Positions 44,001 through 55,059 are shown, numbered from the stretch's first letter. The stretch is 64,000 nt of DNA from Undaria pinnatifida (GCA_012845835.1 JABAKD010000013.1:8533128-8597127), one strand, 5' to 3'. A program made the numbers and translations. Notes: a model not told the origin generated them from the sequence alone.

Positions 44001-46756
44001 GCAAATCACAAAACAAAACAGAGCGCAGAGTGTACGCCCAATAAACGCGTACGACTTCCATTTTCAGCTCCTCGAGCAGTGGAAGGAGTGAAACAGCTAC
44101 GGTGGAGAAAGGCCACAACACACACGGCATGTCACGTGGTGGTGACAGAGTTGCGCTGACGAAGAAAACCAACAGCGTAGGCTACCAAGGAGGGGCTCAC
44201 ATCTTGTAAACCGGCATCTTCGCTGAAGGACGAAGATGGATCCCTCAGAAGGCGCAAAAGCGTGACCAGACCACGGGCATCTGAGGCTAGGAGGTGCACA
44301 CCTGCCCAGCTGCGCATCGCCACCACCAAGGCTCTACTTGTAGCCTGCAATGATGATGGGGAAGGTATAAGGTGGTGAGTAACTGCACGTCACGAATACT
44401 GACAAGACAGCACGGAAACGCTGGAAAGTCCTTTTTTCGGTTGAAGCGCGCCGAGAAGGGGGGCGCATTTCTAGTTTTTGCCTCCGCTGGAGTAGTGTGG
44501 TAATGCCAACAGTAATCCGTGAAGTCACAACTTCATAGCAGACCCACCTTCCAACGATGAGCTCGCTCTGGCCCAGGAGGAGCATCCAGATCTGTGAAGC
44601 CGGTCAGCAGCTGGTGGAGCTCCAAGTGCGGCCTCACATACCTTCTCGTCGAAGGATCCTCGAGTATTGACATAAGGGTCGCCATCAAGAGCTCCGCCAG
44701 GTCCTGCGAAGTATCACACAAAAACAGTAGGGCGAGTTACGCTCATGCTGACAGTGGGAGTAAACACTACCTTAACATTTAAATACTGCATACTGCGGTC
44801 TTCGTAACTTTGGGTTGGTGTTTTCACAATGTCAGGCCAAGCCGTTTGATTCCTCTATGACACGAATTATTGGCTTCGTTCAAGGCTCACCTGGTTGGCC
44901 GGGTCGATGGTAGCTGCAAACAGAACACGGAATCCGTTCGCGTGGGCCACCACGCGGGGATCAGCCACCGCCAGCTCTGTCAAGGTTTCCAGGCAAACCT
45001 GTTTGCCCGCAATATCAGCAACCAGGATAGTTGGAATATGAACGACAGAAGGCTGCAATCGCATGGTTTCGAGTAGGTAGTAAAACCAGTATACGCGGCG
45101 TGAAACGTACACGAGCTGGACGACCTCAACTGCAGCATAATATGCGGTAGCTCCGATCAACCACCGCACTGCCCCCACCTACCCACCCTTCGGAAGTTGT
45201 CCTCTTTATGGCCGGAAACGGCGACCACGGTGCGCAAGACTTCCCGCGGCAGCTTTGAAGAGTCCACGGCAATTATCTGCTTGACCAGCTTTAGCGCCTG
45301 GTTGGGAGCGTTATTCGAAGAAGAGTAAACACAGACGTCATTCTTAAATCGGCTATGGCTTTATACGAAAATTGAGATAAGGCCCAGACTCTACAAATTC
45401 AATTATATCCTGTTCGTACCACTGATAAGTTCTTCCCACGGTAGCAACCACTTGAAAAAAAAGGGTTTGCGCTAGTACATCGCCCTCGCGCTTTCAATTT
45501 AGCATGGACGACTGAACACATGGTTGGAGCACGTCGAGGCAGATGAACGGTAACGAGCATGCAGCTAAATAGATGACGGCAAAATAGTAGAGCTGTGAGT
45601 CGGCACGACTCACACGACTCACGTCATCAACTATTAATCGTTACTAGTCGGACTAATAGTTAGTCGTTTCCCTGAGGTGACGACTAGTCGACTCACTGTG
45701 TATCCATGCTTGTACGAAAGTTGTACTGCATTTGTTTTTGGGCCGAAGCCCCTTCGGCCGGGGGGAGTAACTTTGGCTCGCTGCGCTCGCCTGATATAAC
45801 TCGGCAAGGCCGCTGGCCATCAGCTGGCTTCGTCAGCCGACTTGCCGACTAGAATCAGTTAGTTGGCGAACGGTACCTACGGATTGGTGAGTAGTCGTGA
45901 ACTCAGCCGACTCACAGCTCTACGAAATAGATAAATCACGCGTACATGCATAGGTTGCCAATGAACACTCGCCTTTGGGGCGAGGGGGGTTTCTGGCCTA
46001 CTTGGAAGCATACCATTACCGAATGTTGAGCACGCAAGACGTTGCACGCAACTTGCAAAGCTGCGTACCTACCAACCTGGTTGGTCGAAGTCACAGAGAA
46101 CGTATTTGAATATAACCAATAAAAAACACGCACCGCGTCGTGTATTCGAAAATGCATACCGCCGGCAAGGTAGTGGACCACCGGTACGTTATTTGCGCAA
46201 AAAAAACACTTTTAATAGTTCCAACTGCTGTTTCGACCAGATCTACAGTATTATTAGTACAGGTAGGGATCACTTAGCGTGGGAAACTGCTGGCTTTCGA
46301 CAAGACCGCCGCTTCACAGACATTTAATACAAAGGTCACCTGCATGCGCTCCCATAATTCGTACTGCTCCCGGGCTAACGCCAAGGCGATAAAAAGCCCG
46401 AAGCGCTGTTTCCTGATCACTTCGACATCCTCGCTTGTGCGCACCTGTGGGCAAGTTTCATTTTGGGCATGCGGCAAGTTTAAACCTCCGGCCCGAACGC
46501 AGACCGCGAAACTCGATACTACGAATACAGCTGCTGTACGATGTGCCTGGCGTATACGTACAAAGTAAAAAGTACACTATTCCTTTGACTGCAAACATCC
46601 ACGTGCTGCGCCAAGCACGTATGCCTAAGAGGCACGCACCAGGTAACGCAGAGCCCGAAACATTGTAGCCCTGATGTTGCTGTCCACTCTCAGCATCCCT
46701 CCCCGGAAGCTTCGAATAAGCTCCAGCAGCAGATCATCTTTGGGTCTTGTCTCGCT
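31617..46756 (-). CDS. RICTOR: RICTOR/AVO3/Pianissimo homologue (TORC2 scaffold), multi-exon, N-terminus incomplete
   Basis: I read 30 exons on the minus strand, given 5' to 3': 46756-46640, 46444-46340, 45297-45187, 44998-44891, 44703-44548, 44344-44201, 43891-43762, 43468-43273, 42527-42390, 41635-41441, 40960-40802, 40440-40265, 40076-39929, 39374-39174, 38583-38477, 38309-38057, 37809-37627, 37504-37377, 36981-36768, 36551-36396, 36205-36002, 35936-35496, 35304-35234, 34517-34355, 33873-33683, about 33440-33383, 33291-33126, 32663-32568, 32099-31930 and 31704-31617 (stop TAA). Junctions are AG/GT and phases match, except for an unresolved exon between 41,440 and 40,961 and the edges of the 33.4-kb exon. 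These give about 1,590 codons. Collinear matches to animal RICTOR span N- to C-terminus. RICTOR with SIN1 defines TORC2, which phosphorylates AGC kinases. The first exon was not found. Confidence 0.93.
32568..34517 (-). CDS. RICTOR: RICTOR_V region (exons 24-28)
   Basis: The exon at 34,517-34,355 carries LLPPHLYGELAKTERGCQLL and DRKGALWAV, a very close match to the animal HLYGQLVHHKTGCHLL and KASLWAL segments. 33,873-33,683 is a helical exon (SELIDAIRLSLQQ). 33,291-33,126 holds MAIGRTSFCVVSLAARTARG and AAGWESARD, equivalent to the CVYVLGLIAKTKQG and NWDAVRHS motifs. 32,663-32,568 is a 32-codon linker. The small exon near 33,383-33,440 (KVDTSDDKDKLLPEV) fits its 3' neighbour, but its acceptor phase does not fit the exon before it, so one junction here is wrong or an exon is missing. 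Confidence 0.85.
34760..34930. repeat. Intronic tandem duplication, about 90 bp
   Basis: GGTGATGCAGCGCTACAGTA occurs twice, each followed by ACGTCGAACTACCTC and GAAATCA. It lies inside a RICTOR intron between the exons at 35,234 and 34,517. Similar small duplications (GTGATGCAAGAACCGTGAGT) occur at about 42,160-42,290 in another intron. Confidence 0.85.
35234..37504 (-). CDS. RICTOR: RICTOR lineage-specific insert (exons 18-23)
   Basis: Six exons, about 405 codons, lie between RasGEF_N_2 and RICTOR_V. In animals this link is only a few tens of residues. Phases are consistent throughout (0-2, 1-0, 0-0, 0-0, 0-0, 0-2). Segments such as HPLEAHLTLHARLCVGAC, VDRRGNVQWNP and ENTTSVTYLKAVEMTISL look like beta strands and may form a folded domain. 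The exon at 36,205-36,002 is Arg/Gln/Gly-rich and probably disordered. The exon at 35,936-35,496 has less certain edges (donor GTACCA) but is exactly divisible by three and joins both neighbours in phase. Confidence 0.7.
37627..38583 (-). CDS. RICTOR: RICTOR RasGEF_N_2 region (exons 15-17)
   Basis: Three exons. LDYMSRLVMTKIDLNSDKF aligns with the LDYSRDGLARVILSK segment of animal RICTOR. IETLVAQLNGDNPEVARAAL with LEEATQDERCLRYL, then LLMRFLSIPEGIQYLEELG, match the RasGEF_N_2 module closely. Phases run 0-2, 1-0, 0-0 without conflict. About 35 residues around DRRLRDPAMASRAGG form an insertion before this module, absent from the animal protein. Confidence 0.92.
39174..42527 (-). CDS. RICTOR: RICTOR_M helical region (exons 9-14)
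   Basis: Six exons. LVDVLRLCAMLLSQNQ and GLVQIAAES continue the helical repeats. The exon at 40,440-40,265 carries the family signature around TKWDWDVVDDIVQD, equivalent to the LEWNWNLIGTIL motif of animal RICTOR, followed by KRVSGFYRFV. The exon at 40,076-39,929 holds CAGRLYSLLLQQPEGVHFL, and 39,374-39,174 holds ITLLFSVAAGTDAGRELL. The donor of the 42,527-42,390 exon (GTCTTG) is weak but is supported by phase and by the RASDLIRLLHG match across the junction. The donor at 39,174 could instead be at 39,183, which would shorten the protein by three residues. Confidence 0.88.
43273..46756 (-). CDS. RICTOR: RICTOR_N armadillo region (exons 1-8 of the traced gene)
   Basis: Eight exons, the first six all phase 0. 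In order they show ATMFRALRYL (animal RICTOR has a near-identical GLRALRYL), the ALKLVKQIIAVDSS helix pair, LETLTELAVADPRVVAHANG, the hallmark EDPSTRRYVRPHLELHQLL, and MRSWAGVHLL. They end with the SILETIMDIFD helix and the NLLLSYATLLCAAFVHCGLI helix. This is the armadillo-type N-terminal domain that packs on TOR and SIN1 in TORC2. About 70 residues of the animal protein precede the first traced exon. The ACCTG/GTGCGT donor at 46,640 and CCCACAG acceptor at 46,445 are typical of the gene. Confidence 0.94.
45588..45922. mobile_element. hAT-type MITE in a RICTOR intron
   Basis: 335 bp with matching ends TAGAGCTGTGAGTCGGC and its complement GCCGACTCACAGCTCTA. It is flanked by an imperfect 8-bp target duplication, caaaatag at 45,580-45,587 and cgaaatag at 45,923-45,930. 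Eight-base duplication and TAG-type ends are typical of hAT elements. The interior repeats ACTCAC/GACTAGT motifs and has no transposase. It lies between the exons at 46,340 and 45,297 and should be spliced out. Confidence 0.85.
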
Positions 46757-48980
46757 CTTGGAGGCGCCTTTATGACGATCCAAAATTAAAGAAAGGATAA
46801 AGTTATGAAACGGAGAGTGTCGTCGCCCCTTGCTGTGTGGTCCTATTAATAGGATACATGTCTCAAAATCAATCGCTAACCTCGACCCCAACCTCAACCC
46901 CAACCTCAACCTGCCGACGGAAAAAATCGGCCAAAAATCGGCAAAAAACGTGAATGTTTGCGTAATAGTGTCATCGAACGAATTACCAGGTGGGTATTAA
47001 CTAGTTTCAGCTTTTGTCCTTCTATATACGGGTTATATATTAATAGTATCAATGCCCAGAATGATTGCCGGCCGAAACCGCCCTTGCTAAATTGCCCTAT
47101 TAACACTGGCAACATCCAGGGGAGTCATACATCTTTAAAGAGTAATACGCCCGCAAAAACGCGCGGCCAGAGAATCACGCAGCTTGCATATATGAGGATC
47201 GGCCCTGAACACCGTTGCTAATGGCAAGCCGAAGTTTCGCAAAAAAGTTAAATTTCGAATATACCAGCCACACTCCTGGACGATTGTTTATGGGCCCGTT
47301 TTTTTATCATTCCAATTTTCCAGAAAAAACGGATTTCTGGCAGCGATCTTGGGCAACATCTGCTTGAGAAATACTCAAAAGCAGATCTTGGATTAGATTC
47401 GGCGAGATTTCGTGTCCTCCAAACTCGATACATCAACGATAGCGTCCTGAGATCTGAACATGGCGAACTCGTTAAAGGCTCCGACCTACCTTTCGTGCAC
47501 AGTTCTTACACTACGGCCGGTGATGCGTGGCGGGCGCCAACCAGGCTACTGTCAAAAATTAAAATGGCGGCTGGTGAGTGGAAAACAGATAAAAACACTC
47601 TCGATCGTATCCTAACGAGGAAAATAGATAATTTTGAGATAATTTTGATGGAAGATCACAGAACAACGCGGGCAACCTCTTGCGCTCTTGAACATGGATC
47701 AACATGAACTCTTCGGCGCTGTCGCCTACACTCATGTGTCCTTGTCCGGAACGAGGAGGGTTGGTCGTGGGTTGTCTCTTATCTCAAGATTGAAGGTCAA
47801 TCGTGGTTGTTGGACAACGCTGACCGAGGCTTGATAAAAATTGGCAAACTGGGCCACTTCACCGAACAAAACAGAAGAAATACGTTCATCATTTTTTTCC
47901 CACATCGACGGTACGGCAATCTTTTCAGCAAAGTACTAAATAAAAAGTTTGGATTGTTTTTTCGTTAAACATCGCCTTGTCATTAGCAACGGTCTAAATT
48001 GATCAAAATCACAGCCGAGGTATTTGAAATAAGCTTTCGAGATGCGAGGTCGGCTCTTGCAAGAGCTCATCCGAAACCGAAAATGAGATAAAATTCGGGT
48101 CGCAGAACAGACGTGCAGAATCGGATCAACAACACTTAGGGTTGATCTTATTTATTCTTTTTCAAGTGTTTTTTTATCTTCGAGGTTTCGGGGTACTCGG
48201 GCATATTTCAGATAATTTCTGATCAGAAGGCGTCTTATGGGGAGTATTTTTGGGAAAAAAGTTTTTCCGAGATGTTTCCACCGATCAAATTTGCTTTTGC
48301 TCGATGCCTGGGAGGCATTGTACGAATATATAAGGGGCTTAGACTGCTGTGGGCTACGACATGGATATAGGAGACACGCTACGTATAGATTCGTCCACAG
48401 CATAAAACGTACTGCTCATGGCACAGCTGGGGCACACCCTTGCATCGACCACCACCAAGACGAAAACAACCAGTATATCCTTGCCACCATCGCATGTGCT
48501 GTGGCCGCCCTACAGCTGCGCTAGGCAAAGTAAATTCGTCTCCTCGAGGAGACGATTTTGAATCGGGCGACAATCAAAGCAACCCAACGTGGTTGTTCTT
48601 GACTCTAAAAAGCAAACAGCGGTGGCCATAGGAATTCATCCTCCACGAGAGAGGGCTCCTCTCTCTCAGCGACAAGAGAAGCCCTATACTCCCGTGTCCC
48701 GTTCCCTTTCTGTGACGAGCTGGTGGTGAAGGATGATTGTCCATCCTGGCGTGGATCACAAATGGAGGTGAAAATCTGACTCAACAAGAGCACTCTTCTG
48801 AAATTGCCGTTTCTCTGATGAAATAAAGCAACAAAAACAAAAACAAGATAAGATGGCGCACGGAACAACGACATGTTTTTTTTTGGCGGCCGGAAATCCA
48901 CCTCTCTCCCGTTCCATCTAAAATCGCCCTGATAACGAAAAACCGATTTTGCAGATTGTTTTCGACAGGGTGCCCACGAA
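46757..48980. other. No exon identified; probable 5' region of the RICTOR homologue
   Basis: The missing RICTOR N-terminus and promoter are expected here or further left on the minus strand, but I could not recognise a start exon. Visible items are a CCCAACCTCAA-type short repeat at about 46,870-46,915 and an 18-bp perfect palindrome CGTCTCCTCGAGGAGACG at 48,538-48,555. Confidence 0.4.
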
Positions 48981-49008
48981 ATAGTCCACAAAGGCACCCG
49001 CTTCATGA

Positions 49009-50330
49009 CTACTTACTCGTACGTGTTCGCTGCACCAGAGCATCTCAGCGCACGCAGAAGAAGCGGTGTAGGTAGGGCAAGGGAAAACACGGCATGTGCG
49101 CTTAACCCGAACAACGTTGTCTTCCCCTCGATCTCGTCGATCTCGTACATCAACAACATGTTGCAGACCGCGGCTGTCCTCGTCCTCGACGACAAATGTA
49201 TATCTTGATTTTGAAACTTTGGCGAATGCCGCTATCGCGACTGCGAGGAGAGTGGCAACGCCCTCGCAATCGTCACCATCACTATCCGATCCCATCAGCT
49301 CGCAGTGATGCTCGAGGTGTGTGCATGTAAGTGATTAGCGTGCCACAGCAGCAGCAGCACGAGTACACACCCATGATATGTGTTGCTTGCTGTGCAGATG
49401 CGTCTTGTGTCTCATACTGCTACTGCTGTTTTCGGCTGCTTACTACGCTTGTTGCCTCCCACGACGTATGGCACCGTCATGATGCAAATCCAGACGCAGT
49501 TTTGGATAGGATTTATGCCCGAAACTGAGCCCTATTTCCAGGTGGAGGCCGTCCCGAACACGATATCGGAAAATGAAAGCCTGAAAAATCACCCGTTTCG
49601 TGCCGATAATATTTGAGGACATCTCTTATACTAGCGTATCCGAAACAGAAAATTAACGTTTTCGGATCGCAAATCCTGTTTAGCTATCTTATAGACCCGA
49701 AAATGGCGGTTTTTCAGGCTTCCATTTTCGGATACCGTTTTCGGATCGGCCTCCAGCAGAGAAAGGGGGTCAATTTTCTGATTAAATCCCCATCCGAAAA
49801 CGGCATCCGGATTGGTTTTTACACATGTCATGGGAGGCAACAAGCTTGATAACAACTCGAAAACAGTAATAGTACTGTTGTAGTAGTACAAGACACGAGA
49901 CACACGCATTAGACAGCTCTACCTGTCTGCTGTGAGCACGCAACACGTATCGTAGGCGTACTCGTGCTGCTACTGCTGCTGTGTCTCGCTATCCGCTGGC
50001 GCACACCTCAGACCTCACCACGTGCCGATAGGATCGGATAGTGATGGTGACGACTACGCGAGCCTTACCACTCTCGTCGCAGTCGCGATTGCACCATTCG
50101 ACAAACACAGAGACACCAACTACTGCTACTCGTATTTATCGAGGACGAGGACAGCCACCGTCTGCGAAATGTCGTTCATGCACGAGATCGACGCGAGCGA
50201 GGGGAAATACAACCCTCCTCGCATGAAGCGCACACGGCGTGTTTTCCCTTGCCCCACCTACAAAGCTTCATCTGCGTATGCGCTGAGATGCTCTGGCGCA
50301 GCGAACTCGTGCGAGTATGTATATGGTCGA
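49009..50330. repeat. Inverted pair of an unknown coding-like repeat
   Basis: 49,009-49,610 (minus) and about 49,690-50,330 (plus) are diverged inverted copies, sharing leader sequence rich in CCGAAAA motifs and a coding-like part. The minus copy can be read as 125 codons (49,295-48,918) starting GSDSDGDD, and the plus copy as 116 codons (50,022-50,372) starting PIGSDSDGDD. Both share LLAVAIAAF-like, VKRTRRVFPCPTY-like and SSAYALRCSGAAN-like segments. Conservation at the protein level hints at the first exon of a transposon or multigene family. I do not recognise the family. Confidence 0.75.
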
Positions 50331-50544
50331 GCGATCGCCGTTGCTGATTATTTTTCCCGAGAACTTCGTTAAAAACATTCTGTAAATTCGGGTTTCATTA
50401 TACGGGTTGTCGATCCGACTCTACACGTCTGATTCTGCCGTCCGAAAATCAAGCTCCTTTTTTGTTTCGGATACGCTATTATAAGAGATGGCCTCAAAAC
50501 CGGTTTTGCGATCCGAAAATTACCGTTTTTGGACAGCAAAACCG

Positions 50545-51370
50545 GTTTGCAAATCTTACAGACCTGAAACCGGTGGTTTCCAGGCTTCCAGTTTCGGATA
50601 TTGTCTTCGGGTCGGCCCTCATCCGAAAATGGGGGCCCAGTTTCGGATAAAATCGTATCCGAAAATGGCATCTGTGTTTGGTGTTCCATACGTCATGGAG
50701 GCAACAAGCGTGCAAGCCGAAAACAGCAGCAGTGTACTCTGTAATAGTACAAGGCACAAGACACGCATGAGACATATCTATCTGCTAAGCAAGCAACACG
50801 TAATCACAGGCGTACTCGTGCTGCTGCTGCTGTGTCCCGCTACCAGCAGCAGTGTACTCTGTAATAGTACAAGGCACAAGACACGCATGAGACATATCTA
50901 TCTGCTAAGCAAGCAACACGTAATCACCGGCGTACTCGTGCTGCTGCTGCTGTGTCCCGCTACCCAATGGCACACACCTCGGGCCTCACCACGAGCCGAT
51001 GGTATCGAATAGTGATGGTGACGACAAAGAAGCTGCTGCTGCTGCGTCCCGCTACCCACTGGCACACATCTCGGGCCGCACCACGAGCCGATGATATCGG
51101 ATAGTGATGGTGACAACTAAGAGAGCCTTGCCACTCTCCTCGCAGTTGCGATTGCAGCGCTCGCCAAACGCAAAACAAACACCACTCGTCGTCGAGGAAC
51201 AGGACAGGCCGTCTGCGACATGTTGATGCGCGAGATCGACGGGAGCGGTGGGGAAGACAACCCTCCTCGCGTGAAGCGCACACGGCGTGTTTCCCTTGCC
51301 CCATCTACAAAGCTTCATCTGCGTGCGCTGGGATGCTCTGGTGCGGTGAACTCGTACAATTACGTAGTCG
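50545..51370 (+). repeat. Third copy of the SDSDGDD repeat, with internal duplications
   Basis: In direct orientation relative to 49,690-50,330. A 120-bp piece (CAGCAGTGTACTCTGTAATA onward) is duplicated in tandem at 50,723-50,963, and the segment around GATGGTGACGAC is duplicated at about 50,970-51,115. The coding-like part has a stop after SDSDGDN and continues NPPRVKRTRRVSLAP, so this copy is broken. It abuts the Ty3 remnant. Confidence 0.8.
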
Positions 51371-51394
51371 GGCGATTCCGTCACGCCGCATCGT

Positions 51395-53781
51395 GTTCCG
51401 CCGGGGGTGCTGAACGCTACCGGATATTTTCAGGCGACAATGGGTAATGTCTCGGAGGGGCACATAGACAAGATATGTTTGGTGTGGGTGGACGACAACG
51501 TGGTCTGGGGGGAGACGCCTGATATTCTTTTGAAGCGGCTGTTGGCGATTTTGAATCGCCTGCTGGAGCGTGGGCTTTTTGTTGCAGCCCACAAGGCCGT
51601 TTTCTCCCGAAAGGAAATCAAGTGGTGTGGGAAAATCCTCTCCGGACAGACGGCAAGCTCGCGGAGCTAGAGGCGCCGTTGCGCGGGCTTCTCGAGGAGT
51701 ACCTGTGCAACACACGGCGCACCAAGCGCGTGGCGGCGCGGCGTGTTATAGACAGCAGCGAGTGGACGGACGAGCGTGCGGCCGCGTGGGATGCTGTGCG
51801 AGTATGGGTGCGCGAAGCGGTGCCTCTGAATCACCCAAAGCCAGGATTCTCTGTGATGATGTTCCCTGATGCGAGTGACAAGTTTTGGGGGAGTTGTATC
51901 ACCCAGGTTCCGACGGTCGAGTTGAGGGGCAGCATTTCAATCGCGGACATGTCCCGCTGGGATTTCTGAGTGGACCTTTTAGAGGTTCGGAGGAGCGATG
52001 GGCAACTGTGGACGAGGAGGGCTTCGCGATCGTGAGCACGTTTAAGCGGCTGCCATACCTGCTGTGGGGTGGGGTGGCGGTTTACTATGATCATCGGAAC
52101 CTCGCATATATTTTGGTGCGAACGGAGCGCCCACATCCAAGGTGGTGGCACAACGTCTACAAGGATTGCGTGTGTTTCTCAGTCAGTTCTCGTACACTAT
52201 CGTGCACATCCCTGGCGACGAGAACTGCTGGGGGAACCTGTTGCCGCGTTGGGTGACGCGTCCGGGAGGTCCGGTGTGCGTGCACGCGAGCGTCAAGTAC
52301 GCGGAGGCGCTTTTCGCTGGGAGCGACAAGTTTCCGACGAAGGTGGTTGTGCGCGGCGTGCAGGCGGCCGCTGCGGGGGACGGGCCCACCCTCGATACGG
52401 CGTTGGGGGTGGCTTCGCTAGATTCAGAACGGCTGTGCCGGGTGGAGTACCACGGCCACCGTGTGATCTGGGCGCCGGCCAAGGCCGAGTGTCTGAAGAA
52501 GCGACGGCTGGTGTGTGCCCACCTGGAGGGGGGCGGACACCGCGGGTCGATGCAATAATGGCTCGGCTTGAATGGCACTGCGTATGGGAGGGCATGGCTG
52601 GTGACGTGCGGGACATGACTCGGCTTTGCCTGTACTGCTGTGCGGACACCAAGGCGGGGGCTTTGGTGCCCTGTACGCTGGAAGAGACCCCTCATGGGCG
52701 AGAGCCGAACGCAGTTGTGCGCTTCGATTTTCTCTACATGGTGGAGAGCGCGGTGGATGTCGGTGTTGACGCTGCGGATGGATCAGTACGTGCTATTAAT
52801 AGTCATTCTCGAGGACGTGAGTGGATACACATGGCTGCAACCGTCTAGAGCGCGCACGGCGAACGGGACCATGGAAGAGCTTGTTCGCTGGTGTGCCACG
52901 GTTGGGCCGCCAACCACGTGGGCGAGCGATAACGCGACCCATTTCGGCAACCGCGTGGTGCGCAAGCTGGCGAAAGCACTGGGTGTTGAGCATCGGTTCT
53001 CAGTGGCCAACAGCGCGTGGACCAACGGGACCGTCGAGCGCATGATGTGCGACGTGATCCACGGGGCGAAAGCGATGCTCAACGAAGAGGGGCGGCCGCT
53101 CAGCGAGTGGGTTGTGGTACTACCGGCTGTGCAATGGGCATTGAACACGGCGTGGTAGAAGCGGCTGCAGACGACCCCTTACCACGTCATGGTGGGGCAT
53201 GAGCCGCGTACGGCCTTTACTGCTCTCATCGAGGAGGACTACGAGGGTTTTCAGTTTAGCGCAATCGACGAAAACAGGTGGCAACAGCTGTTGGTTTCTC
53301 TGGCGGACACCCAGGAGGAGCTCCTGGCAGGGGTGCTGCAACGCGTCGACGCCGTCGTCATCGCCAACGAGCGCGCGGCACGCGCGGCAAGACGCTGCCG
53401 CATTTCACGGTAGGCGATCACGTTTTGGTGGCTCGAGTGTCCAAGCAGGGCAAGCACCGCACGCTCATGAGCACTTGGATCGGACCGCAGCGTGTTGCCA
53501 ACGACGACAAAGAGCACGTGTATGCGGTACAGCATTTGGTCACAGGCGAACTGCGCGACGTCTATGTGGCGAGGGTGCGGTTTTACGCCGGTGACCAGCT
53601 CGAGATCACCGGCGAGCTCCTCAAGGTTTTCCAACAATTGGAAAACCAGGGCGAGTACTACATCCGGAGCATCTCGGCTATCAAGCGGGCTGCAAGCGGC
53701 GACGAGTTCGTCGTCAAGGTGGCCTGGGAAGGACTGGAGGAGGCGGAGAGCACCTGGGAGCCGGTGTCACGTGATCCATGA
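51395..53781 (+). pseudogene. Ty3 chromovirus pol remnant (RT, RNase H, integrase, chromodomain)
   Basis: The RT palm starts abruptly near 51,400 (GVLNATGYFQATMGNV, then LVWVDDNVVWG). RNase H follows with a stop after ADMSRWDF and another frame carrying ERWATVDEEGFAIV and YYDHRNLAYIL, then IPGDENCWGNLL. The integrase zinc finger spans a frame change (VCAHLEGGGH, then CLYCC). The integrase core shows ILEDVSGYTWL, WASDNATHFGN and NGTVERMM, then a TAG at 53,156. Later frames carry FTVGDHVLVARVSKQGKHR and a chromodomain (YIRSISAIKRA, KVAWEGLEEAESTWEP) ending at 53,781. Gag, protease and the RT N-terminus are missing and I found no LTRs. Chromodomains of this class direct integration to modified histones. 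Confidence 0.92.
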
Positions 53782-55059
53782 CGCGCCGGCAGTGCTGCGA
53801 AAATAGCTCATGGTGCTGCGGCTGAAGGCAGAGCAGACGCGGGCGCTCGTGCAGCGGTTGGGCTGCGTTTGTGATCATATTGTGGTTTGGGGGTCCCGGA
53901 TTCTGAGTTCCTAATGTTCGGCTTTGTCTTAATTTGAATTTCTAATTTTTTCTGACTTGGAGTTTCTGCGCAGGGCGCTGATAGTACCTGACGCAGCCAC
54001 AGCTGGCGGTTCATCGCGAAGGCTGTGTTTGGACAGAGCATGTCCGGGGTTTATGCTTTACGGGTGGCTATTGTACTGAAATATACATCCCGCGTGTGGT
54101 CTGGGTTTCGGCAAGTTGCATGCGCAATTGGAGGTGTCACGCGTGGTGCGTGGTTTGCTTGAAGATGCATTGGTGATGACGCCGCTGCTGAACAATCATT
54201 GTTCATGGTCAATAGACGTGGTAGATATTAGGTCGTGGTGAAACTGACCGGGATGTGTTGGACTTGACTATTGCCCAACATACGGACAGCTACGTTTAAT
54301 ACAGCTGCTCGGTCTGAGCCAACTTGTGGTTGGTAGCCCAAGATGAGCTTTTGGAGTGTGCTGTACCGCTGTGGTCGATCATTGGTCATTTTACCGTACT
54401 TCCACTGTCCCTATTGGCGTTTCTTGTGAGCTCTTGAGATCTTGATATACAAACGGGAAGGTCCATGGCCGATGGCATGGCACTTCTCCGTGTGATAACG
54501 AACGAACTATTGCACTGTGGACAAACGCACTCCGATCCTACGAGGGGACGTCCTCGGAGCTGATATCACCGGGCCCTCGGTCGCGTGAGTCGGTACACGG
54601 TCCCCATGTCTTCCTCCCCATGCAAATTACACCCGTACTGCCGATCAGAACGTGACACCGCCAGCAAGCACACAGCACAGCACAAGGCTTTTAGCTCTGC
54701 TAAACAAGCAGCTCTTGGCATTTTCAATGCGCTGTTCGCACCAAATTATGGGCCTCTTCGTTCTGCCCCCTTTACATGTTTTAGTTGCATTCTTGCTTGC
54801 GCGAGCGTAGCGGGCGGTGTCAGCCGCCCGCGGAGCGGAGCACTTGTTCGTGCTTACCATGACTTGGTTTGTTTTATACCTCTGATACAAACTGTAATCG
54901 TACACCAGGTACCTGGTACAAAACTTGCCCGTGCATGATACCGTTCACTACGCTACAACTATACAGCACAGTTATGTACTTTAACCATGGTACATGTAAA
55001 TACATGTTGGACAATGCGGCCAGGCGGCACAGACAACTAAAACTTGAAAGGTCACGTAC
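53782..55059. other. No gene supported
   Basis: The first 300 bases follow the Ty3 frame and may be its 3' untranslated or LTR sequence, but no matching 5' copy is present. The hairpin GCGGGCGGTGTCAGCCGCCCGC lies near 54,810-54,831. I see no exon. Confidence 0.45.

Noticed and set aside
46870-46915. Telomere-like repeat (CCCAACCTCAA)
   Set aside because: Only three to four imperfect units of 12 bp inside a gene region; it does not match a telomere repeat.
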